Shown piece after piece: positions 15,179-23,016 of a stretch of DNA of 23,153 nucleotides. Each line of letters starts with the position of its first letter. Position 1 is the stretch's first letter. The notes under the pieces are model-generated. The model was not told the DNA's origin and searched no databases. It saw nothing but the letters and a program-made list of their open reading frames with translations. This stretch comes from DATNNN01 sp035601815 (GTDB lineage Bacteria > Pseudomonadota > Alphaproteobacteria > Rhizobiales > Xanthobacteraceae): contig DATNNN010000029.1 in the NCBI GenBank assembly GCA_035601815.1, positions 1 through 23,153 of the forward strand. Reading direction: 5' to 3'. A program made the translations under genes and the position numbers.

Positions 15179-16771
15179 CTAGAAACGCGTCTGCGGCCCC
15201 GCCTGCGTTAGCCCATGCTCGATGGCGAAGAGCGTGGCGCCGGCCCGGGTCGAGACGCCGATCTTGCCGTAGAGATTCTGCACGTGGTTATCGACGGTCT
15301 TCGCCGAGATGCCTAGCGCCCGCGCCATCTCCTTCCCGGAATGACCTCGGGCGACCAGGCGCAGCACCTCGATCTCCCGGCTCGTGAGCCCTGCCGCAAA
15401 CGACTTGCGCTTCTCCGGCACCCGGTGGCCGGCCGCCGCGAGCACGGCGTCCACGGCTTCGCCGTCGAGCCGGCCAGCGCGCACGTCGGTGCGTAGCGCC
15501 GCCGCTGCCTGCTCATCCGACAGCGCCGGCCGGTAGGGCCGCTCCTCGGTCATGGCGCGATAGGCTTCCGCCGCTGCCAGAATTCGCGCCGGCAGCGTGA
15601 GGTCCTGCCCGCGGGCGCCGCGGTGATAGCCCGAACCGTCGAGCCGCTCGTGGTGGCGGCCGGCGATGGCCGCGAGCCGCGCCAGCTTCGCCGGCCGCGC
15701 CAGCACCCGCTCCGTATAATAGGTGTGCAGCCGCATGCGCTCCCGTTCCTGCTCCGCCAGCGGCCCGGCTTTGACGAAGATCGCCGCCGGCACGGCAACC
15801 TGGCCGAGGTCATGGACGAGTCCGGCGCGGCGGAGATCGGCCGCATCGGCGTCCGGCAAGCGGATATGGCGGGCGGCTGACGCCGCCAGCGCCGCGACCG
15901 CGCGGGAGTGGCCGAGCGCGTAGGGCGACTTCAGGTCGGTGAAGTCGGCGATGGCGAGGCAGGCCGCGTCGAGCTCCGATTCGCTGAGCGCGGTCTGCGG
16001 CGCGGGCTCGAGGCCGAGCACGTCGTCCCACGACGGGTCGCCGTCCATGCCCGCGAGCAATTCGCCGCCGCGCCGGCACAGGACATCCGCCATGCGCGGA
16101 TCGTAAGCCTTGCCGCTCCGCTCGCGCGCGATGGCGAGCGCGCCTTCGCCGCCATGCGCCTGCGCGAGAACGATCATGTCCTGGCAGAGATTGACCGCGC
16201 GCACGGCGATCGCCACCGCCTCGCCTTTCAGCCCATGCGGCAGGCCGCGCCCGTCCCACCGCTCGTAAATCTGCCCGAGGTTGCGGATGACGCCCGCGCC
16301 GAAGCCGAGGCGGTCGGCGAGGCGCTGCGCCACCTCGCAGTGCCCCTCGATGGTGGCGGCGCTTTCGCCCTTCGACGCGAGCACGGCGCGCAGCACCCCC
16401 CACGTGCGCTCCTTGAGCGGCATCCCGGCGCGCGCCCCGCGCACGTAGCGCGTGACCAGCCGCAGGATCATCCGACCATCGCCCGCGTCGATCAGTGCAA
16501 ACTCGCGGCGGAAATCGATCTCGTCGCCGAACAACGCCGCCAACGCATAACTCTCGGCGTTGCAGCCGACGAAGCGGAGTAGCGAGTGATAGTAGATTTC
16601 GCGGAGCTCCTCGCCGGGAAGGCCGAGGGCGCGGCCGAGCCGCACGCCGAGCAGGCACGACTTCAGCCCGTGGCCGACGCCCTGCCCCATGGCGAGGTCG
16701 GTCGCGAGCGACAGGCAGGCGACGATCTCGGCCCGCCGCACGCCGGAGTCGCGATCAGACCCATGGGCCAT
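15179..16771 (-). CDS. Tandem HD-GYP protein with C-terminal LuxR DNA-binding domain
   Basis: A 530-aa fusion. The N-terminal half is a degenerate HD-GYP copy: GHGLKS at 33-38, the HD dyad position reads HS (62-63), and the GYP loop reads DGRGLPHGLKGE (173-184). The second copy keeps GHSRAVA (287-293), H320-D321 (VHDLGQVAVP), H349, H373-H374 and DGSGYHRG (378-385, P of GYP replaced by H), with AEAY where ADxxDA is usual. The last 65 residues are a LuxR/GerE helix-turn-helix: LTSREIEVLRLVARGHS, then KEMARALGISAKTVDNHVQNLYGKIGV. HD-GYP domains hydrolyse c-di-GMP; whether this one does or only binds is uncertain given the altered residues. The start is ATG 16771. It lies 92 bases after the DUF3307 gene on the same strand. 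Confidence 0.9.
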   Translation of the reverse strand: MAHGSDRDSGVRRAEIVACLSLATDLAMGQGVGHGLKSCLLGVRLGRALGLPGEELREIYYHSLLRFVGCNAESYALAALFGDEIDFRREFALIDAGDGRMILRLVTRYVRGARAGMPLKERTWGVLRAVLASKGESAATIEGHCEVAQRLADRLGFGAGVIRNLGQIYERWDGRGLPHGLKGEAVAIAVRAVNLCQDMIVLAQAHGGEGALAIARERSGKAYDPRMADVLCRRGGELLAGMDGDPSWDDVLGLEPAPQTALSESELDAACLAIADFTDLKSPYALGHSRAVAALAASAARHIRLPDADAADLRRAGLVHDLGQVAVPAAIFVKAGPLAEQERERMRLHTYYTERVLARPAKLARLAAIAGRHHERLDGSGYHRGARGQDLTLPARILAAAEAYRAMTEERPYRPALSDEQAAAALRTDVRAGRLDGEAVDAVLAAAGHRVPEKRKSFAAGLTSREIEVLRLVARGHSGKEMARALGISAKTVDNHVQNLYGKIGVSTRAGATLFAIEHGLTQAGPQTRF

Positions 16772-16863
16772 TCACCCGCCCCGCAACGCATGGCCGGTCG
16801 GCGTAGTATAGCGGCGAGCTTGGCCTACCGCGACTGCGGCGGCGTCGGTCGTGCGCTTCTGAG

Positions 16864-17256
16864 CTAGAGACCCGCACCCGTAGCGAGCAGCGCCGCGATC
16901 GCCACATACGTCATCTCGTGCAGCGCCTGGTCGGCGCCGAACACCCACCAGAATTGCGCCTGCGGAAAAGCCCACTGCCGCCGCCTGAGAATCTGCTCCT
17001 TCGTCCAGTCGATGTGGTAGTGGACGATGAACTCGCCGACCACGATCGCGAGCCCGAGCACGAGCGACGGCGTGATCACGACGAATGCGGATAGAGTGAA
17101 GAGCGCATGCAGCCCGGCGTGGATGATGCCGCCGGGATGACCGTATTTGCCTTTGTTGGAATACTGATATGCGGTCTGCAGCACGTAATCGCACAGGTAG
17201 TGCTTGATCTGCAGGATCAGAATCACGACCAGGATGAGTTGAACCGAACGGCTCAC
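16864..17256 (-). CDS. DUF3307-type small membrane protein
   Basis: A small integral membrane protein of unknown function, about 130 aa. It starts with a hydrophobic helix (LILVVILILQIKHYLCDYVLQT), followed by KGKYGHPGGIIHAGLHALFTL, a long hydrophobic stretch ending VHYHIDWTKEQI, and a final helix. The repeated HxxxD/H-rich motifs (KHYLCDY, IIHAGLHA, HYHIDW) near membrane faces resemble the DUF3307 family I know from alphaproteobacteria; the function is not known. I prefer the GTG at 17256 because family members begin at the first helix. A TTG at 17328, directly after the cyclase stop, would add 24 basic residues. It lies between the cyclase and the HD-GYP/LuxR gene on the same strand, so cotranscription is likely. 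Confidence 0.78.
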   Translation of the reverse strand: MSRSVQLILVVILILQIKHYLCDYVLQTAYQYSNKGKYGHPGGIIHAGLHALFTLSAFVVITPSLVLGLAIVVGEFIVHYHIDWTKEQILRRRQWAFPQAQFWWVFGADQALHEMTYVAIAALLATGAGL

Positions 17257-17328
17257 GGCGCGCGTTTCCCGACCTTCAAGACGCCTCGTCCTTGCGCCAT
17301 TGGTGACACTTTTCCATAAGCCCGCCAA

Positions 17329-19542
17329 CTATTTTTCCAGCGCGGTGAAGGCGCCGTCCCAATCCTTGGGCGGCGGCGTCTGGCGGTAAGCGGCGATGCG
17401 CGACGAAAACACCGAATAATAGTGATCGAGCACCGTGAGCTTATGGCCGCGGCATTCGGCGATGGCGAGCTCGGCCGCGTCCCAAAGCTGACTGCGGTAG
17501 CTGTGGAGGAAGCGGCCGTGCGCGGCGGCAAGCGCCGTCATGTCGGCGCCGTTGCCGGCGAGCAGATCGCTGAAGGTGTAGATCGGCGCCGGCCGGCCGC
17601 GGCCCTTGACCCGCACCCGGTCGAGCTCGAACGCGGCGAAGCCGTTCGACTCCCGCACCGTGCGCTCGCCGACGATGGCGGTCAGGCCATAGACCTTGGC
17701 CAGCCCCTCGAACCGCGAGGCCACGTTCACCTCGTCGCCGATCGCCGAATAGTCGAAGCGCTGCAGCGACCCGAGGTTGCCGACGCAGCATTGCCCGGTG
17801 TTGATGCCGATGCCGATGCGCACCTCGCCGTGCTCGCGGCCCTCCGCCTCGGCGCGGGCCCGCCATATCCGGTTGAGCTCGTGCATCTTCACGGTCATGG
17901 CGAGCGCCGAACGGCAGGCCTGTTGCGCATGCGCCGGCTCGTCGAGCGGCGCGTTCCAGAACGCCATGATGGCGTCGCCCATGTACTTGTCGATCGTGCC
18001 GCGGTGCTCGAGGATGACGTCGGTGAGCGGCGTCAACAGCTCGTTGATGAAGCGCGTGAGCTCGGTGGCGCTCATGCGCTCGGAGATGGTGGTGAAGTTG
18101 CGCACGTCGCAGAACAGGAGCGTGAGCTCCCGCTCCTCGCCGCCGAGCGTGAGCTTGCCCGGATTGGCGATCAGCTCGCTCACCACCTCCGGCGACACGT
18201 AGCGGCTGAACGCCTTGCGCACCTCGCCGCGCTGCACCTCGACGCGGCGGTAGACGTAGAAGGTCGCGGCGGCGAGCAGGCAGAGCAGCGCGAGGCCCGG
18301 CATGATCGGATCGAACAGGAGTCCGGCGTACTCGAAGGCGATCCATCCGCCGACGAAGATGCTCTCGATGGCGAGCAGCCCGAGCAACGCCGCCGCCCGG
18401 GCCGACACCCGCACGAGCACGATGGCAAGCAGGATGCCGAAGACGACGATGACCAGTTGCTCCAGCGCCGGCGCGTAGTCCGGCCGCGTCAGGAAGCGAC
18501 CGGCGAGCACGTGCTCGATCGCCTGGGCGATCACCTCGACCCCGGGGACGGCCGCGTCGAGCGGCGTCGCGCGCAGATCGAGGAGCCCGGCAGCGCTGGT
18601 GCCGACCAGGATGATGCGCCCGGCGATCTCTTCCTTGTCGACCTCTCCGGCGAGCAGCTTCGCCGCCGAGATGAATGCCTGCGGCCGGGTCGGCCGGAAT
18701 TTCAGCCACAGGCCGGAATCGGCGTCGGTGGGGATTTCCATGTTGCCGACCCGCACGTGGTTGATGCCGGACTGCGCGCCGAACGCGGTCTCGCCGCTCG
18801 CGTTCGACGCCTTGATCACGTAGGTGGAGGCCCCCTGCGCCACCCGGATCGCCTCGGTGAACAGCGTCGGCACGATCTGCTCGCCGGAGCGGTAGAACAT
18901 GACGACCCGCCGCAGCACCTGGTCGCGGTCCGGCGTCCAGTTGATGGAGCCGAGGCCCGCCACGGCCTCTTCCAAGTTCGGCAGATTGCGCGCCACGCCG
19001 GAAAAGTTCGGCAGAAACGGTTTGGGATCGTCGCCGGCGACGGCGAAGCCCGCCTTGGCCGGCGGCGGCGGCCGCGGCGCGTTGATGAGGGTCATCGCCA
19101 GCACGCTCGGAATTTCCTTGAGCGCGGCCGCGAACTGCTGATCGTTCGTGGGCTTGCCGGCGAGCGCGGGCGCGAGCACCGCGGCCTGCTCCGGCGGCAG
19201 ACGCTTGGCGAGCTCCTCCGGCGAGGTGCGGTCGGCCTCGGCAAAGAGGAAGTCGAAGGCCACCGCCGCCGCCTCACGCTCGGCGAGCTTCTGCACAAGC
19301 TCGGCGAGTACCGTGCGCGGCCACGGCCATTGGCCGATCTTGGCCAGCGACGCCTCGTCGATGTCGACGATGCGCACCGGTAGGTTCTCGTCGTACAGCG
19401 CGGGCGACAGCCGCTGGTAGCCGTCGAAGGCGATCAGGCGCAGCGCCTGGACGAAGAACGGATCGACGAAGCGGATCGCCACCGCCGCGGCGAGCATGCC
19501 GAAGACGAGCAGGATATAGAGGCGGCCGGGACGGACGGGCAT
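17329..19542 (-). CDS. CHASE2-domain class III adenylate/guanylate cyclase
   Basis: A 737-aa membrane-bound cyclase. An N-terminal helix (8-24) is followed by an extracytoplasmic CHASE2 sensor (about 30-345, including IVDIDEASLAKIGQWPWPR and RIILVGTSAAGLLDLRATPL), three membrane helices (about 362-380, 385-402, 412-432) and a catalytic domain (about 445-640). Catalytic residues are present: metal-binding D479 (FCDVRNFT) and D523 (KYMGDAIMAF), transition-state N606 and R610 (GDEVNVASRFE). K519 and D603 are the pair expected for ATP over GTP, so cAMP is the likely product. A C-terminal extension of about 85 residues contains a helical tail resembling a partial TPR-like segment. The start is ATG 19542. 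It diverges from the cNMP-binding gene across 172 bases. Confidence 0.95.
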   Translation of the reverse strand: MPVRPGRLYILLVFGMLAAAVAIRFVDPFFVQALRLIAFDGYQRLSPALYDENLPVRIVDIDEASLAKIGQWPWPRTVLAELVQKLAEREAAAVAFDFLFAEADRTSPEELAKRLPPEQAAVLAPALAGKPTNDQQFAAALKEIPSVLAMTLINAPRPPPPAKAGFAVAGDDPKPFLPNFSGVARNLPNLEEAVAGLGSINWTPDRDQVLRRVVMFYRSGEQIVPTLFTEAIRVAQGASTYVIKASNASGETAFGAQSGINHVRVGNMEIPTDADSGLWLKFRPTRPQAFISAAKLLAGEVDKEEIAGRIILVGTSAAGLLDLRATPLDAAVPGVEVIAQAIEHVLAGRFLTRPDYAPALEQLVIVVFGILLAIVLVRVSARAAALLGLLAIESIFVGGWIAFEYAGLLFDPIMPGLALLCLLAAATFYVYRRVEVQRGEVRKAFSRYVSPEVVSELIANPGKLTLGGEERELTLLFCDVRNFTTISERMSATELTRFINELLTPLTDVILEHRGTIDKYMGDAIMAFWNAPLDEPAHAQQACRSALAMTVKMHELNRIWRARAEAEGREHGEVRIGIGINTGQCCVGNLGSLQRFDYSAIGDEVNVASRFEGLAKVYGLTAIVGERTVRESNGFAAFELDRVRVKGRGRPAPIYTFSDLLAGNGADMTALAAAHGRFLHSYRSQLWDAAELAIAECRGHKLTVLDHYYSVFSSRIAAYRQTPPPKDWDGAFTALEK

Positions 19543-19592
19543 TGATCGATTCGCTAGGGGCGCTCGCCGGGTTGGCGGCCCTCCGCTTTATC

Positions 19593-19647
19593 AAAAGCCG
19601 CCGCCGGCGGGTACGGCTTTTGCATTTTCGCCGGAACTTGTCCGGCG
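19593..19647 (+). promoter_or_regulatory. Two consecutive hairpins in the cNMP gene leader
   Basis: Hairpin one pairs AAAAGCCG (19593-19600) with CGGCTTTT (19614-19621) around an inner palindrome CCGCCGGCGG (19601-19610), and is followed on the plus strand by TTTTGCATTTT. Hairpin two pairs CGCCGGA (19629-19635) with TCCGGCG (19641-19647). The first looks like a terminator although it lies between two divergent starts, about 93 bases before the cNMP gene, so an attenuator-like leader is possible. Confidence 0.45.
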
Positions 19648-19714
19648 GCGCCGAAGCCGGGATGATGCGGCGCGGCCGCGCAAGCGGGATTTTCGTGGCA
19701 CCAGGAGGCTCAAG

Positions 19715-20401
19715 ATGGATATCGGGGCAGTATTCACGAATGCCTTGGGGCACATGGGATGGCCCGAGGTATTCGGCTTCATCGGGGCCCTGTTCTACAT
19801 CGGCACCCATTGGATGAAGACCATGGTGCCGCTGCGCATCCTGGGCATCACCAGCAACGTCTGCCTCCTTACCTATGCGACGCTGCATGCCTCCTTTCCG
19901 AGCATGATGCTCTATGGCGCCCTCATCCCCATTAACGGCTTGCGCCTGGTGCAGATGCTGAAGCTCGTGCGCCAGGTGGAGGACGCCACCCAGGGCGACC
20001 TCAACATGGACTGGCTCAAGCCATTCATGTCCAAGCGCCGCTACGGGGCGGGCGAAATCCTGTTCCGCCGCGGCGATCGTGCCGAGGAGATGTTCTACAC
20101 CGTGAGCGGCCATTTCCGGCTGATCGAGTCCGCTATTCAGATCGGCCCCGGCCAAGTGGTGGGCGAGCTCGGCCTGCTGGCGCCCGAGAATCGCCGCACC
20201 CAATCCCTGGAGTGCGTGGAGGACGCGACCGTCCTCGTCATCAGCTACGATAAGGTGCGCGAGCTATATTTCCAGAATCCGCAGTTCGGATTCTTCTTCC
20301 TGCGCCTGATCAGCGAGCGCATGTTCCAGAACATCGACCGGCTCGAGCGGCGGCTATCCGAGCGCGAGGCCGCGGCGGTGGAGGTCGCGCCCATACGCTA
20401 G
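19715..20401 (+). CDS. Membrane cyclic-nucleotide-binding protein (Popeye-like layout)
   Basis: A 228-aa protein with an N-terminal hydrophobic region of about three helices (residues 18-32, 40-57, 63-79), then a cyclic-nucleotide-binding domain (about 98-205). The phosphate-binding cassette reads VVGELGLLAPENRRTQSL, with E151 and R161 ten residues apart as E72 and R82 are in E. coli CAP, so cAMP binding is likely. GEILFRRGDRAEEMFYTVSG is the typical preceding strand pair. There is no DNA-binding or kinase domain: the protein ends in a short charged helix (IDRLERRLSEREAAAV). The three-helix plus cNMP layout resembles Popeye proteins, known as membrane cAMP receptors. AGGAGG lies seven bases before ATG 19715. 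The gene diverges from the cyclase and converges on aspA with a 13-base gap. Confidence 0.9.
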   Translation: MDIGAVFTNALGHMGWPEVFGFIGALFYIGTHWMKTMVPLRILGITSNVCLLTYATLHASFPSMMLYGALIPINGLRLVQMLKLVRQVEDATQGDLNMDWLKPFMSKRRYGAGEILFRRGDRAEEMFYTVSGHFRLIESAIQIGPGQVVGELGLLAPENRRTQSLECVEDATVLVISYDKVRELYFQNPQFGFFFLRLISERMFQNIDRLERRLSEREAAAVEVAPIR

Positions 20402-20414
20402 CGAGACCGGCGGT

Positions 20415-21839
20415 TCACTTGCCCGCCACCGTCCGCGGCTTGGTCTGCGTCTCCGGCCGCAACAGCTCGTCGAGCGTCTCCTTGCTGAGCAGGCCCTTCT
20501 CCAACGCCACGTCGTAGACGTCGCGGCCGCTCGCCAGCGCCTCCTGCGCCACCGCCGTCGCGTTGTCGTAGCCGATGAGCAGGTTCAGCGCGGTCACCGT
20601 GCCGACCGAGTGCTCGACCAGCGCCTTGAGGTGCTCGCGGTTGGCCGTGATGCCCTTGATGCAGCGCTCGGTCAGCGTGTCGATGCCGCGCGTGAGGTGG
20701 GCCAAGCTCTCGAACAGACTGTGGGCGATGATCGGTTCGAAGGCGTTGAGCTGCAGTTGCCCGCCCTCGGCGGCGAAGCTCACGGTCACGTCGTTGCCGA
20801 TGACCTCGAACGCGATCTGGTTGACGGCCTCGGGAATGACCGGGTTGACCTTGCCCGGCATGATGCTCGAGCCCGCCTGCCGTGGCGGCAGATTGATCTC
20901 GTTCAGGCCGGCGCGCGGGCCGCTCGACAGCAGCCGCAGGTCGTTGCAGATCTTGGAGAGCTTGACCGCCACCCGCTTGAGCACGCCTGACACCTGCACC
21001 AGCGCGCCCGTGTCCTGCGTCGCCTCGATCAGATTGGGCGAGGTGACGAGCGGCAGCCCGGTGATCTCGCCGAGATGCCGGCAGGCGAGCGGCGCGTAGC
21101 CCGGCACGGTGGCGATGCCGGTGCCGATGGCGGTGGCGCCGAGGTTGATCTCGTCGATGAGCCGCGTCGCCTCCTTGAGGCGCTCCTCGTCCTCGCCCAC
21201 CATCACCGCGTAGGTGCTGAACTCCTGGCCGAGCGTCATCGGCACCGCGTCCTGCAGCTGGGTGCGGCCGATCTTGATGACGGTGGCGAACTCCTCCGTC
21301 TTCTCCTCGAAGGCGCGCCGCAGTTTCGCCATCGCCGCCACCAGAAGCGCGATGGAGAAGTGCAGCGCCACGCGCAGCGCCGTGGGATAGACGTCGTTGG
21401 TGCTCTGCGAAAGGTTCACGTGCTCGACTGGATGCAGATGCGCGTAGTCGCCGCGGTTGCGGCCGAGGAGCTCGAGCCCGCGGTTGGCGATGACCTCGTT
21501 CGCGTTCATGTTGGTGGAAGTCCCCGCCCCGCCCTGGATGACGTCCACCACGAACTGGTCGCGCAGCTTGCCGTCGCGGATTTCCTCGCAGACGGCCACG
21601 ATCGCGTCGCATCGCTTCTTGTCGATGAGCGCGAGCTCGCAGTTGGCGAGCGCCGCCGCCTGCTTGACGCAGGCGAGCGCGCCGATCAGCTCCGGATAGA
21701 TCGAGATCGCCATGCCGCTGATCGGAAAATTCTCGATCGCGCGCTGGGTATGGATGCCCCAATAGACGTCGGCCGGCACGGCGAGCGTGCCGAGAAGGTC
21801 GTGCTCGAGGCGGGTCTGGCTGTTCGCCATGGAAATCAT
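20415..21839 (-). CDS. aspA: Aspartate ammonia-lyase
   Basis: Converts aspartate reversibly to fumarate and ammonia. The 474-aa protein belongs to the aspartase/fumarase superfamily. It carries GGAGTSTNMNANEVIANR (103-120), HLHPVEHVNLSQSTNDVYPTA and the mobile signature loop GSSIMPGKVNP (323-333) whose serine acts as catalytic base. AspA is preferred over class II fumarase because of the length, the N-terminal RLEHDLLGTLAVPADVYWGIHT stretch and QTRLEHD start typical of aspartases. The start is ATG 21839 (preceded by AAAGGCGAG) or ATG 21830; both are plausible. It is transcribed after the iron permease but 264 bases away, so it probably has its own promoter. Confidence 0.94.
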   Translation of the reverse strand: MISMANSQTRLEHDLLGTLAVPADVYWGIHTQRAIENFPISGMAISIYPELIGALACVKQAAALANCELALIDKKRCDAIVAVCEEIRDGKLRDQFVVDVIQGGAGTSTNMNANEVIANRGLELLGRNRGDYAHLHPVEHVNLSQSTNDVYPTALRVALHFSIALLVAAMAKLRRAFEEKTEEFATVIKIGRTQLQDAVPMTLGQEFSTYAVMVGEDEERLKEATRLIDEINLGATAIGTGIATVPGYAPLACRHLGEITGLPLVTSPNLIEATQDTGALVQVSGVLKRVAVKLSKICNDLRLLSSGPRAGLNEINLPPRQAGSSIMPGKVNPVIPEAVNQIAFEVIGNDVTVSFAAEGGQLQLNAFEPIIAHSLFESLAHLTRGIDTLTERCIKGITANREHLKALVEHSVGTVTALNLLIGYDNATAVAQEALASGRDVYDVALEKGLLSKETLDELLRPETQTKPRTVAGK

Positions 21840-21845
21840 CTCGCC

Positions 21846-21943
21846 TTTTCGTGATTTGCGGGTGGCGTGTCGAGTTACACGAAAGGCCGGTGATTTCTGC
21901 GCCCGGCTTGGTGAGTTTTTCGTGACGATCGCGCAAAATTATG
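21846..21943. promoter_or_regulatory. Three TTTCGTG motifs upstream of aspA
   Basis: The seven-base core TTTCGTG occurs at 21847-21853 (plus), 21878-21884 (minus) and 21918-21924 (plus), within 80 bases directly before aspA. The first overlaps the aspA ribosome site. A CATAAT -10-like box on the minus strand (21943-21938) would place all three in the leader. They look like binding sites for one regulator, but the regulator is unknown. Confidence 0.35.
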
Positions 21944-22103
21944 TGGTCAAACTGACGCTTTGATAGCGCCGGCCGGCTACTCATGCCACTCGATGAGCTC
22001 TTCGCTTTTCTCGAACGCCCCCGACCGCGCTAGGGTTCGGCCGGCGTTGTTGTCACGCACGCCGTTGCCAGCGCTCACCCGCGTCGGCTGAGAGCGGCCG
22101 CGC

Positions 22104-22913
22104 TCACGCCGCGCGGCCTGCCGCGTCCTTCGCCGTCGCCTGCCGCGCGCGCCGGTCCAGCACCGCGACGGTGACGACCGCGATCACGATCACCGCGAGC
22201 TGCGCCCCCACGGCCTCCAGCGTCGGGTTGAGGCCGAGCGCCGTCATCCAGCCGCCACCGCGGATCTCGGTATGCGGCACCATCGCCTGATCCTGGAATT
22301 CCTGCAGGCCGAGGCCGATGAAGCGGATCGCCATCACGAACAGGAAGAACGATGTGGCGATGAACAGCGGGCGCAGCGGCAGCCGGCGCGCCACGATGTT
22401 GATGACGAGGAAGAGGACGACCAGAGCGAGTGCCGCGAACACAAGCCCGGCGACGATACCGAGATTCCAGCCGCCTTCGGTTTGTGCCAGCGCGTGGACG
22501 AACAGCACGGTCTCGGCGCCCTCGCGAAAGACGGCAAGGAACGCGAGCACGGCGATAGCGATGTGGGTGCGCCGCGCCAGCGCCGCGTCGGCCTTGGTGT
22601 TGAGGAAGTGCTGCCAGGCGCGCGGGTCCTGGCGCAGGATCAGCCAGCCGCTGACATAGAGCATCAACGCCGCCGCCGCGAGAATGGTGACGCCTTCGAG
22701 GAGATCGTTGTGCACGCCATTATTGAAGACCTCGAACACCCACGCGGCGATCAAGCTCGCGACGACGGCGAGCCCGGCGCCGCCATAGAGCGCCGGCAGC
22801 CGCTCGCGGGCACCGGCCTTGTGGATGTAGGCGGCGAGCGCGGCGAGCACGAGCAGCGCCTCAAGCCCCTCGCGCAAGAGGATCGTCGCCGACTGCATGA
22901 ATGAACTGACCAT
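22104..22913 (-). CDS. FTR1-family iron permease (EfeU-like)
   Basis: A 269-aa inner-membrane permease with about seven helices. The family's paired iron-binding motifs are present: REGLE at 14-18 (ILLREGLEALLVL) and REGAE at 130-134 (FREGAETVLF), the second a common variant. In yeast Ftr1 and bacterial EfeU these motifs carry ferric iron across the membrane. No EfeO, EfeB or multicopper oxidase partner is in the window, so the oxidation partner, if any, lies elsewhere. I chose ATG 22913 because GGAGG sits five bases upstream and the first helix starts there; a TTG start at 22991 would run through the promoter region. An Irr-like box lies 75-91 bases upstream. Confidence 0.93.
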   Translation of the reverse strand: MVSSFMQSATILLREGLEALLVLAALAAYIHKAGARERLPALYGGAGLAVVASLIAAWVFEVFNNGVHNDLLEGVTILAAAALMLYVSGWLILRQDPRAWQHFLNTKADAALARRTHIAIAVLAFLAVFREGAETVLFVHALAQTEGGWNLGIVAGLVFAALALVVLFLVINIVARRLPLRPLFIATSFFLFVMAIRFIGLGLQEFQDQAMVPHTEIRGGGWMTALGLNPTLEAVGAQLAVIVIAVVTVAVLDRRARQATAKDAAGRAA

Positions 22914-22987
22914 GACGCCTCCGCCGCGGGAAAATCGTTCGCACATGATTGGAAGAGGCGCCGGGCCATGTAAAGCCTGGCGCGCAA

Positions 22988-23004
22988 TCAATAATTATTC
23001 TAAT
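22988..23004 (-). promoter_or_regulatory. Candidate Irr box (ICE) of the iron permease gene
   Basis: The minus-strand 17-mer ATTAGAATAATTATTGA matches 10 of the 14 fixed positions of the iron-control element TTTAGAAnnnTTCTAAA bound by Irr in Bradyrhizobium. It contains the perfect palindrome AATAATTATT (22990-22999), which also resembles half of a Fur box. Its AATAAT could double as the -10 element. It is the most AT-rich stretch nearby and lies directly upstream of an iron permease. Confidence 0.5.
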
Positions 23005-23016
23005 TCCAGTCCATGC

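Noticed and set aside
13530..15182. A 550-codon open frame on the plus strand opposite the amidase
   Set aside because: Composition is His/Arg-rich with no family motifs; it is the mirror of a strongly supported amidase and results from high GC.
17422..19383. A 653-codon open frame on the plus strand opposite the cyclase
   Set aside because: It is antisense to a cyclase with intact motifs and reads as low-complexity Arg/His/Asp sequence with no domain.
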